10,966 bases of DNA, from the NCBI GenBank assembly GCA_001970855.1, contig LSSN01005548.1:1-10966 (forward strand). Reading direction: 5' to 3'. Below, piece by piece: positions 1 to 10,046 of this stretch. The position numbers and the translations under genes were made by a program. The DNA is from Smittium culicis (Eukaryota; Kickxellomycota; Harpellomycetes; Harpellales; Legeriomycetaceae). How positions within the stretch are numbered: position 1 is the first letter of the stretch; each line of letters starts with the position of its first letter. The notes below the pieces were generated by a model, which was not told the DNA's origin, made no database searches, and was given only the letters and a program-made list of their open reading frames with translations.

Positions 1-1861
1 TAGGTTCACAACCTGTTAGCTTTCAAAAATCGCATTTTGAAGAGTTGAAATCAGAAAAGTAATTTTTTTGAAACAATATTTAAACAATCATATATATTTT
101 AATTTTTTTTTTGTTTTTTTATTAACATATTTATTATATTTTAGCTACTTTGTTTGCGAAAAATCTGATGGAGTTAGAGTATTAATGCTAATGACTCTCG
201 TTGATAATCGGCCTCAAACTTTTTTAGTACTAACATATCTATTTTATTATTTCATTATTACTAAAGTTAAATTAATTTATACTAATGATTTCATTTTTAA
301 AATACCTTAATTAAGTTTGATAGACATAATAACTATTACTACGTGGAAAAACTTGTATTTCCTTTACCTGAAGAACCAAATAAAGATATAAGTTTTCACA
401 ATAATACAATAGTTGACGGCGAGCTTATTGAAGATACTTATCCTGATGGAAAGGTTCACAATTAAAATTTATTTCAAATATTTAAGTAGTTATCAAATGA
501 CCATTTTATATTTACTGTCGAGTAGTAATTTAAATCTTACATCATTACATTTAATAGAAGAAAAAAATATTTCTTGCCTTTGATTTACTTTCAGTAAATG
601 GCTTAAATGTCATGAGTAGAACACTAGATAAACGACTTGGGGTATTTATAATAATTTCCATTGCTTTTACTTTGAGGAGTTTAATTTTATCTTACTCTTC
701 TAATATCTATTTTTGGCCCAGTACTTTCAAACAATTCTCAAACTAAAATAGTAATCTAACTTTAAATTATACCATTTCTTCATAATAGTATTTACATGTC
801 AATGTTCTTAAGCCATTATCCAATTTTTTAAAAAAGAACGAACACTACCAAAAAGTACAACAGTTCGAGTGAGCCATTTAGCTTTATAATATCTTGAATT
901 TATTTATATTTGTATTATAATATCTATACTAACTTTATTTTATTTTATTTTTTAATTGCAGGTTTCAAATAAAGAAAATGGAGCTTTCATATGGTTTAGG
1001 AAAAGTTATTGACATCGATATTCCAAAACTGCTACATAAAAACGATGGATTAATATTTACTTCATCTATCGCTCCATATATGCCTGGAACTTGTAATAAA
1101 ATGTAAAAATTCCATGTTTTAATACTACTCTTTTCAATTATTTGTATAATTAAAGGATGGTTTCTCAAAAAACTTGATCTTATTTCCTTATGTTTACTAA
1201 TTTCCTTTTACCGAATATCTTAATAATTTAGACTGAAATGGAAGCCTGCAGAAGATAACTCGATAGACTTTAAAGCTATTGTTAAAGATGAAATTACCGA
1301 TGGTATTCCCAAAATAGAATTGCACTCATGGGAAGGAGGTGATAGCTATTCCTACTTTGCTGATTTATCCGTAACGCCTGAAGAATGGGAAAAGTAAGTT
1401 TTTTTTAATTAAATTTCACTTATAGATCGTCATTTCTACAGTTCGCAATATTCTTTTTTTTATAACGATTTTTATTTTTTCATATTGAACAAAAAGATAA
1501 GCCAAGCTTCTGTTTATTATCCTTATTAGATTTAAGCTAAACAAAAGCTTTAATGGTAGCATTATCGAAGTAACAATCCATTCAATTTATGAAGAGCCAT
1601 ACAAATGGATATACATGAGAAATAGAGATGACAAACCTCATGGAAATCATATTTCCATCGTCAACAAGATCCTTGTTAGCATTAAAGACAGTATTAGCTC
1701 AGATGAGGTATTACAAATTTATTTTTATTTCACTTATTAATATTGAACTAATCATTACTAAAAGACACCTTTTTTTGTATTAATAATAATAATAATAACA
1801 AAAGCTAAAGGAGCAGTCTGAATTAATCCGTGATGAGTGGAAAAAGCGAAACTCTAAATAG
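1..1861 (+). CDS. CEG1: mRNA guanylyltransferase (mRNA-capping enzyme alpha subunit), 5'-truncated, 9 exons visible
   Basis: This nuclear enzyme transfers GMP from GTP to the 5' diphosphate end of nascent mRNA through a covalent lysyl-GMP intermediate. Exons: 3-58, 145-226, 316-453, 558-641, 789-868, 962-1102, 1232-1393, 1530-1707 and 1805-1861. They give 325 residues and a TAG stop, and all joins keep phase. Visible family motifs: GSQPVSF at the left edge; motif I EKSDGVR with the nucleotidyl-lysine codon at 161-163; FLFDRHNNYY across intron 2; motif III IVDGELI; motif IIIa FLAFDLLSVNG; TLDKRLG; motif IV NDGLIFT (1041-1061); motif V LKWKP (1233-1247); and motif VI WIYMRNRDDKPHGN (1606-1647) in the OB-fold lid. 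The N-terminus lies outside the window. Bases 1-3 (tag) may be an intron acceptor, because the residue before GSQPVSF is normally Pro, which the bases before GGT cannot encode. No triphosphatase domain is visible; in fungi that is a separate subunit. The exon 4 start is ambiguous (558 or 561). The symbol follows the yeast orthologue. Confidence 0.93.
1781..1798. repeat. (TAA)6 microsatellite in the last capping-enzyme intron
   Basis: Six perfect TAA units lie in intron 8 (1708-1804), immediately before the acceptor that precedes the last exon. The tract occupies the place where a pyrimidine stretch would normally sit. Length polymorphism between strains is likely, but that is inference. Confidence 0.9.
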
Positions 1862-2099
1862 ATCCTCACCCATTTTAATAAGTGACCGGTTTTATATGCC
1901 TTAAAAATATTTAATTTCCGATATTCGTAGATTATTTACCATAAATTCTTACTTTAACCCAAAGTTTTTATTAATTATACTTGTTATTATTCCTTTTTAA
2001 GTATTTTTTTGTTTAATGTGGATTAGAATTTAATATATTATTTATTCCAATTTACTTTCCTTTATATTTTAGTATGTTTCTGTTTTTATCAAATAGTTT

Positions 2100-2105
2100 A
2101 ATAAA
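2100..2105 (+). terminator. possible polyadenylation signal of the capping-enzyme gene
   Basis: A canonical AATAAA hexamer lies 239 nt after the TAG stop at 1859-1861. Such hexamers occur often by chance in DNA this AT-rich, so this is only a candidate 3' end signal. Confidence 0.25.
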
Positions 2106-2840
2106 ATAATCTTTCTGTACGAGTTATTATCTTTGTAACCACGAAGAATTATAAACCATTGCAGAATTACTATATAATTTCAATATTTTCATTTTTCTAC
2201 AAATAAAAGAAATAATATATATTTGAGCTTTAAATTTATCAAGTTAATTTATAGTTATACATAAATTATGATATATTTATAATCAAAATATGGCAGCCTT
2301 ATATTTTTTATGATAATTTCCGATGTTTATATAAATTACTTTTAAAAAAAATCATATTATTAAGATGGCCTTAAATACAGCTGGGCATTTATACTTCCTT
2401 CGACTTAATTGCGATATATTAAAATGCATGTGATTAAACTCACATTCCTTAACTATGAATAAGTTAATTTAAAAAAATATTATGAGCAGGCACTGTATTT
2501 CCATTCTTTTTTTTATATATTACCTCAATTTTTTTTTAAATTTAATATTTTGCCAAGGAAAAATTCCAAATTAAGAATAGTAAACAATGAATTAAAAAAT
2601 TTTTATAAAACATAAACTAATAAATTAAAATCAACATCGAGTTGGTATTTGTTATAGCCAGTCTATTCGAAAAATTCAAATTGTTAATATAGTTTTGAAA
2701 TTCCTATATCCATCTAGAAAATCTGCTATTTAGATGTACATTTAGTCAAAAAAATCATTTATATAATAATCATTTGAATTTCAGGCGAATTTACTAATTA
2801 TCATTTAATTATTCCTTTGATACTATTATCTATATTATTA

Positions 2841-2876
2841 TTAAATACAATACTTCGAATGATGAAGTGTATTTAA
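2841..2876. repeat. bulged inverted repeat (8+5 bp stem)
   Basis: TTAAATAC (2841-2848) pairs with GTATTTAA (2869-2876), and ACTTC (2852-2856) pairs with GAAGT (2864-2868). A 3-nt AAT bulge (2849-2851) interrupts the left arm, and the loop is 7 nt (2857-2863). It lies in gene-free DNA about 1 kb after the capping-enzyme stop. It could be a small RNA hairpin, a worn element end or chance. Confidence 0.6.
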
Positions 2877-4836
2877 GTGTAGGATGTATTGATTCTTTAA
2901 ATTAGTATATTTGATTATTAAATAATATAAAATAGGTACTATAAAACACTATCTATACTTTTGTAGTTTTGATATTGATAATTAATCATAATAAAATGTA
3001 TGTTCTATAGATAATGGTGTTGAAGTATATTTGTCTATTTTTTGAAATACTTGAGATCTAATTTCAAAACCAAATCACTATTATTAGGCAACCGTTTTTT
3101 TTTTTTGCAGATACTAGAATCTATATATGCGAATAGTAATTTACAGAAAAATTTACAGCATTTTGTGCATTAATCATATAATTGAGAATTTTTTGCAAAT
3201 TGAATAAAGTAAACGAAACAAAGAGTGTATGATTATGAATTTTTCAAAAATATATAAATTGATGCCTACATAATCTTTATTTGAATACATATAATATTTT
3301 CAGCTGCCAAGGTATTTGAGTATTATCTATTATTGTTTGAATTTTGTTTATATATTTTACTTTGAGCTTATCGACTCCCTCTACAAAATAATAAATTCAT
3401 TTTGATATACTTTTATAATAATTACACTTTAGGCAATTTGTTAGTTTAGTTTGTACCTTTTGAAATAGATATATATAAAGATCTAAAAACAGATCAAATA
3501 AAATAATTTTATTTATTAAGTAGATTAATGATGACCTCTAAAGGTATCCTTTAAAAATGATTTTATGTTAAATTACTCAATAATTGTATATTTACAGTAC
3601 AATTGTAAAATGTTTTATAAAAATTGTAGTTTATTTATTTATTTTTATCTATAACTAATAAATAACTAAATCCTTTTTTAGTTTAATCTGATATAATATT
3701 TAAGAGTATAAATTGATCGATTTTTATTTTTTCGCTGATTATTTGCGAAGCTTCAGGCAGAATTATTGAATACAATCTTTTTCCAAATAAATTTAAAGTA
3801 GTCTCTTATTCATCGATACAGTTTTATCAGGAATTTAAAGTTACTCTGTTGTAGCAAAATTCATTCAGCTTATCAGCAATTAATTTGAAAAAAATGATAC
3901 ATACATACCTCAGCATAAATATCATTTAGTTTAGCTATATAATCATGCATCATCAACCAAAAGCTATAGTTTTTATAAAACGGTAACTAAAATTAATTAA
4001 ACTTATTTATACATTTTCTTTTCTTTTCCTTGTATTAGAATACGAGCTAAGAAAATGTAGTTGTAGATTAATTAGAACGCACAGTTTTAGGTTTCAAGAC
4101 CTATAACTAAGTTAAATCCATTTTTTAATCTTTTAGAATCAGTTAGAATTTTTTCAAGCTACCAAAATTGATATTAAAACGAATAAAATTTGAATCTGAG
4201 GCTATTATACTTGTAAAGAATATTGCCAAATTTATAATAACCATAAAACATCCTAGCTAGTACGAACTTTTTATTTATTTGAGAGCTTATTGCCGAGATA
4301 TGCTAATGTTGAAAGGGGCTAGTGATGGTCGTTTATACTTCATAAATAAGAGGTATCTCGACAATTACAAATATTACACCACTATCTTTATTTTTTTCCA
4401 AGCCTAGATATAGAAGTGATATTTTTATGCTAAGCAACTTAAGTATGAAATGCCGTTTTTAGCCCAACACTTTGCGGGGAATTTTAATACATATTAATTT
4501 AGTGATAGAATAAAAGCATGCGTATTTATAGCCAATAAGGTCTATTTAAACTTTAATTTCATGTTTTAGTCATATTTTTGCTAAGCTTAGCTGAATTTTA
4601 TTGGTATGATTTAAATGCATTTTCGAATCGTTGGTATTTTCAAATTATTAATTTTCAAATATAGATAATTTATTTAGGATTATTTAGAGGTTGAAATAAT
4701 CGAGTTTACTAAACAGTTAGCTTATACTTCACTCATCACTATACTTTATTATATATTCAATATTTCTATAGATTTTTTTTTTTCATAACCGTGTCTTCAG
4801 CTACGGAATTATTACTCTTAGCTTTGAGCTTTAAAC

Positions 4837-7800
4837 ATGGAAGCAAGAGAGTTTGAAGGATGTGATATAACTCATCCTCTAAATCTGTACAAAATTCCCG
4901 ATGGTGTTATGCAAATATTCCTTAAAACCGTAAAGTTGCCACAAAGCTCCAAAAAATTATACATTGTCATTAGCTTCGGAGGTATTTAATTTAATTATTC
5001 CAAATTATAAATACAAATTCATATTCAAAGTTTCTATGTTATATCCATAGAGGTTTTTTATATATACTAATCATTATCTTTGTCCACTCGTGTGTAGATC
5101 TACTTTACCAATCTTCTGTTTCTAGCGATGACAAAAAGGAATGGTATGAGGGATTTGAATTCAGAGTTACTTATCATCAACAAATTTTCGATTTTGTAAC
5201 AGTAATATAATTATATCCTATATTATATAAATCTAATTAGATATATTAACAGTATTATTTATTTATAATAACATAAACTTGCATCATTCTCCATTTACTC
5301 TTGTCTGATTTTTGTAAAATATTATAAATTATATTTTTTTAGCTAGAAGTATATGAGCAAAATATGTTTTTTCCTGACAGGCTAATAGGAAAAGCCAGAA
5401 TTAAAATATCATTCCTTGATGGCTACCCTGAAGTATTCTCTAGGTTAGCTTTTATTTCTTTTATAATTCATATTAAATACTATATTTTGAATTTATGTAA
5501 CAAAATATTGTAATCTCTATTAAATCTCTTTCTAGACCATTTGAATTATTTCTCTTGTTTAATTCAACTAAAAGTATTTCTTAATTTTCTCACCTTTTAT
5601 ATTTCAATTCAAAATACAGATATTACGAAATTGTAGCAGATAACTCTTATTCAGAATCATTTCCTTCTTCTGATGAAAGCGCCATTAAAGACTTAAAACT
5701 AGGCGCTGTATTGGTCAGAATTAACTACAGATACCAAAACATCAATGATCCTGAGCCTAAATTCTCCTCTGATAAAAACATCCCTACCATTTTCAATAAT
5801 AACTTGAACAAAGACATTAGGAAATTACAGACCGATGCTATGAAATTGATAGATTCAAGAGTTCTTTCAGATGAGCTATTCTCTGAATTCTCTACCCGAT
5901 TTTTTAGCAGCTTAACATCTCTTAATGAGCCAGAAACTAACCATGCCAATTCCACTAATCCAGAAATAGCCATAATTAACGATACTGTTCTAGCTGAACT
6001 TTCTGATAATTCAACAAACGAGTTTTCAAAATTTACTAAAAACGACAATAACTCTCTAAAACCTTTCTCTTTTTTTAAGTCTACTCCTTCCGAATTATCT
6101 GATCAAAAGAGTACAGATTTATCAAAAAATCAGAATCCAGCTAGCGAGATGATTAAGCCTTTTTTTGACTTTTTCGGATCGCTCGACTCTATTGTAGAGA
6201 TATCTGGAAAATCTGACACAAACCATTTGTCTACACCAATAGATTCTCCTAAAAAGCATTTACCAAGCGACAGCCTTTCTCCTTCCAAAACTGCTATCCC
6301 TAGTATTGACCAAATCCATAAAGATTCCGGTATATCATCCAGCGATAACTCGTTACCCAACCTATTAGCTACATTTACCCGAATAATGAATGTTTTGGTA
6401 TTAATTAAAAAATTCCACCTTTAACCTTGCTTTCTTTATTTGTATATTCTTTATATGACATTTCCTTTGTATTTATACTTTTAACTAACTACTTACTCAA
6501 TTTAAATATAGTTTCAAAATCTCGGTTTAACTCACTCTCAGCTAATTCACGGTGGTATCCAGCTTATTAATTATCACACCTCGCCTGAATATCAAAGGTA
6601 TTCAATTTTTTATTTACTGTTTTCGATTTTTTTTTTAATTATTTGATTTTATATCATTATTTATAAAATAAAATCTAAAATTTTAAACTATTTATTATTA
6701 AATTAGCCAAAGATTGTACTCTTTATCCCAAACCCCTATACCATCCGAAGAACTAGCTCTTCCAGAGTACTATTCAAAATTCTCGCTATCATCTTATGTA
6801 ACTATTTTATCTTTTTCGTATTTGCCCTTTAACAAAATTCCTTCGAAACATTCCTTTATTTTTAACTTGCTATTATCGTACTTAAAAAGTAAAATCTAGA
6901 TATGGAAATATTATTATTATATTATAAAATTTGGTTTTGACTTGTAAAAAAATTTATTTAAAATAGGGATGGAGACTGATTTACTATTTCAACCGTGGCG
7001 TGTCGTTACTTGGTATTAATTTTTTTGCTTTGTAACTTATATATTCTTTTCGCTTTAATTAAAATTTGTTTAATTAGGATCGTTTTAACCTAAAAAAATT
7101 ATTAATCATGTTATTATCTTTTTAATTTTTTATTCTTAACTCAAACATTTTATTTATTCATTTGGAATAGATGGAACTAAGGAAAATTCTGATTTTCAAA
7201 GTATTGTACAGTATTTAAAAGTTGATCCTGAAGACGTTATCGGGTACAATTTTACTGGAAATACTGTTTTTATACCATGTTATTTTATTTTGCACGACAA
7301 AAGCAAAAACTCGATGGTATTGTCTATAAGAGGTACTTTGGTAAGTTTTTTCAATGCCTTATCAGAAAATCTATGATAATTGACATTTTTATATTTATAA
7401 TTTGTTAGAGTACAGAAGATTTATTAGTTGATCTAACATGCGAGTATGAAAAGTGGAATGGTGGTCTAGTTCATGGTGGAGTTAGAGTTATGGCACAATG
7501 GATTTTTATACACGTCATTCCTCACATGCTGGCGTATGCACAAAAAAACGGAATTAAAGATATAAATTTTGTGGGACATTCGCTTGGAGCTGCTACAGCT
7601 GCAGTTTTACTTTTGATGATTAAAAACGAGTCTAAAAAGCTTGAAGAATTGAAAATCCCATCTTCTAATTTTAAATTTATCAGTTGGTGCTATGGCACGC
7701 TTCCTTGTGTATCGTTGAACCTTGCAAAAGACTGCTTAGTTGATGGCGATTCTGATTCAATCGATTCCAGTGTGCCATTTTCCATTTTTTCTTTTGTTCA

Positions 7801-8603
7801 TTCACGTGATATGATTAGCTCTTTGTCATATGGATCTGTTATGGATATTAAGCAAATGATATTAGCTGCCTACGAAAAATCAGAGACTTTCTCTCAGTCA
7901 CTTGCTATGGTAAAATACGTATATTTATAATCTTTTTCTCTTCTTTTTTTAATTTACTTTCCCAATAGGTCTCGTTAGTTATTCTTAATAATTACTAATG
8001 AAGCTATCCTAATCGATTTAGAAATTCGACGATAAAGATGAGGCAAACCGTAAAAGACTAGATAAATTAGCTTTTCTAGCTAACTTGCACAAAAAAATCG
8101 TTGAAGAAGATATAAATTTAAAACTCTATGTTCCTGGGAAAGTCTTCCTCATTACGAACTCGCATCCAGGAAAAAAAGTAGAACTAAAAAAGACAGTTAT
8201 TACTGAAATTTTAAACCCGGATGCTTTTTCTGACTCAAGTATACTGAAAATTGTTAAAGATTTACACCCAGACGGAAAAGTTGACTCCCCAGGTATTATT
8301 AATATACACATACCAATTTTTTTCATGAATTAATTCGGCAAATATTTTGATATTTTGATGTTACGAATTTTCTATTTTGTTGTTAATAACGCTTTTAATC
8401 AATTTATAGGAAAAGTTAAATTTACTCAAGATATTCTCGAAGATTTGAAAATTGACACTAAATATGTAGAAAAAACATCTTGCGTATATAGAATAAACCC
8501 AGAATCGCTTAACTCGATAGAATTCTGTAACACTATGATATCTGACCACTTTCCTAATAGATATGAAGATTCTCTATTAGAAGCGATGAATAATAGCGAA
8601 TAG
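4837..8603 (+). CDS. C2 domain plus class 3 lipase (sn1-specific diacylglycerol lipase-like), 828 aa, 11 exons
   Basis: A predicted alpha/beta-hydrolase likely to cleave the sn-1 ester of diacylglycerol or a related membrane lipid. Exons: 4837-4981, 5098-5201, 5343-5443, 5620-6397, 6512-6597, 6707-6797, 6967-7012, 7171-7340, 7409-7909, 8022-8292 and 8410-8603. They sum to 2487 nt, an exact multiple of three, ending in TAG. Residues about 15-155 form a C2-like sandwich (VYEQNMFFPDRLIGKARI, then LGAVLVRINYRYQ). About 156-370 is a Ser/Asn/Asp-rich, probably disordered linker. About 376-450 leads into the lipase and includes YGWRLIYYFNRG. The hydrolase core follows, with SIRGT (R504), GHSLG (nucleophile Ser565), HSRDMISSL (Asp641) and SDHFPNRYE (His811), matching the catalytic order of the DAGL family. 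No strong transmembrane segment or signal peptide is visible, so C2-mediated membrane association is inferred. ATG 4837 is the first in-frame start of exon 1. Exon 4 could instead end at 6391. Confidence 0.88.
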
Positions 8604-8894
8604 AAGAATATTACATAATTCTTTCTTATTTTAACTTAGATTTTAATTATTAATACGTGCTTATTTATCGCTTCATATAACTGTTTATATATTCGTTTAA
8701 ATTATCTGCAATATGTATGCAAGTAATGGTATTCTTTATATCACAGGTATTCCATCCCAAAAATATATTACACGAGCTATTAATCTATATTATCTCTTTC
8801 GAATTGATCCTTATATACTTTACATTGTAGCGTATTTATCTAAGTGTATTTAGCTTTTTTAATACTAGAATTTAATGATATATAATTTAAAGTA

Positions 8895-8900
8895 AATAAA
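8895..8900 (+). terminator. possible polyadenylation signal of the lipase gene
   Basis: AATAAA lies about 290 nt after the TAG at 8601-8603. The AT-rich background makes chance occurrence likely, so this is a weak call. Confidence 0.25.
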
Positions 8901-9270
8901 TACTTATTTTTATGAATATAAATGGATTTTCTTCAAAACAAAATTGGTATAGAGGAATTTTTATTCCTTGTTGTGTTTACGTAATATTTTCCAAATCTAG
9001 TTTGAATGTAGATATAATCTGTACTTGTATACATTTGATATTTGTTTGTTAAAAGTGATTGAATTTATTGTGATTCATCAATAATTTCTGATGCTTATAA
9101 TCAAGTGCTCTTTTGATTTCATAACTCCAAAAAACTCTAACTTACACTTTTCAGTCAACTGTAACTAAAATACTTTGGATACAAGCTTGAATTACAAATA
9201 TAATACGGGCAATGATTAAATAAAGCTATTTTTCTTATTTAGTCTTTACTCTTTTATTTATCAAATGTGT

Positions 9271-9298
9271 AGCACAATAGATGGTATTCTATTGTGCT
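9271..9298. repeat. perfect 11-bp inverted repeat with 6-nt loop
   Basis: AGCACAATAGA (9271-9281) is followed by a 6-nt loop TGGTAT (9282-9287) and its exact reverse complement TCTATTGTGCT (9288-9298). It is the strongest local hairpin I noticed in the window. No T-run terminator follows and no matching flanking repeats were seen. Its function is unknown; a structured transcript end or a small element remnant are possible. Confidence 0.85.
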
Positions 9299-10046
9299 TA
9301 GATCATATCGACATTGAGACTATTAATATTGAGTATAATATTCAGAATAATTATGATGCTAGTGAAGATTAAAATTCCAATATTCTAAAAATGAATGTTA
9401 CTATAAACTTACTCGAAAATATCTTAATCATGATACTTATTCATTATTTGAATAATTATAGATTTTGTAATATCAATAGTTGGCTTTAATTTTTGGATAA
9501 TTTTACTATGAAACCATTAAAATTGTGAATTTATAGCTTGATAACAATCTAGAAAATGGTGACCTATAATGTTCTATAAATGCATTGGCTAATAAATAAA
9601 TATACATTTTCTATGTGATGCTTATTTCAAAACGCTGGTATCATAATGAGTTCTATGATTGGGTATAACAAACTTTCACCATTGGAGGCCAATAATTCAC
9701 TAGCTCTTATAACGAACCATTTCCATTAGTTATATTTACTAGCAGAATAAATGGCACTTTTTAGTCAATTGAAAGTTACAAGCTATTTAACATTATATTC
9801 TTTTTATTTCTTTCTGCCTTATTAAAGGCTGTATATCGTAAACCTCAAATACCTGCAAGCAATATACCATTAAACTAGAAAAGGCTTCAAAATATATCAA
9901 ATTCGAGCAATCCACATTTATCCAAAAAATAATAAAAACAAGCTTTAAACAAATTTACAAGATATTTGTTAATTGATACTAGAAAAAAATCCTTAAATCT
10001 CATCACCCATACATCAATATAATTCTCTATAAGAATACAGCACAAA

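Larger units (their letters stand above)
1862..4836. other. long AT-rich gene-free stretch between the capping enzyme and the lipase
   Basis: About 3 kb with no reading frame of convincing length on either strand and no recognisable tRNA, rRNA or spliceosomal RNA. It should hold the 3' UTR of the capping-enzyme gene and the promoter and 5' UTR of the lipase gene. Weak exon-like stretches are 2999-3172, 3717-4060 and 4147-4407. A small ATG frame at 2482-2574 encodes 30 mainly hydrophobic residues. At this A+T level, open stretches of 40-50 codons are expected several times by chance, so none is called as a gene. A bulged hairpin lies at 2841-2876, and a T12 run followed by GCAG ends at 3110. 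I see no transposon ends or retroelement domains. Confidence 0.6.
8604..10046. other. intergenic region between the lipase and the WD40 gene
   Basis: About 1.4 kb with no supported gene. It should contain the lipase 3' UTR and the promoter and 5' UTR of the WD40 gene. An open stretch at 9220-9369 (ATG at 9265, stop at 9370) and a stretch at 9600-9764 with two internal in-frame stops look faintly protein-like, but neither matches a family I recognise. A perfect 11-bp hairpin lies at 9271-9298. No tRNA or element termini were seen. Confidence 0.6.

Noticed and set aside
68..310. 80-codon open frame on the + strand
   Set aside because: It reads through intron 1, capping-enzyme exon 2 and intron 2. 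Only 145-226 is coding, as shown by the EKSDGVR and RPQTFL motifs at the splice joins.
965..1168. 67-codon open frame on the - strand
   Set aside because: It lies antisense to the exon carrying conserved capping-enzyme motif IV and has no features of its own.
2482..2574. 30-codon ATG frame, mostly Phe/Ile/Leu, signal-peptide-like
   Set aside because: Poly-T DNA naturally encodes Phe/Leu runs. There is no supporting context and the frame is too short to separate from chance.
3527..3690. Box C-like ATGATGA at 3527 with a CTGA at about 3687, considered as a C/D snoRNA
   Set aside because: The boxes are about 160 nt apart, no terminal stem was seen, and both motifs are short enough to occur by chance.
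1862..4836. Retrotransposon or DNA transposon in the long intergenic stretch
   Set aside because: No reverse transcriptase, integrase or transposase motifs, no long terminal repeats and no target-site duplication could be seen.
4741..4836. TATA-like boxes upstream of the lipase start
   Set aside because: TATATA strings are common throughout this AT-rich DNA, so none can be singled out as a promoter element.
5725..6360. Two open frames on the - strand (5725-6048 and 6130-6360)
   Set aside because: They mirror the Ser/Asn-rich linker exon of the lipase gene; such codon composition leaves the opposite strand open.
8126..8549. Two - strand frames opposite the lipase C-terminus
   Set aside because: They are antisense to exons 10 and 11, whose + strand frame carries the catalytic His motif.
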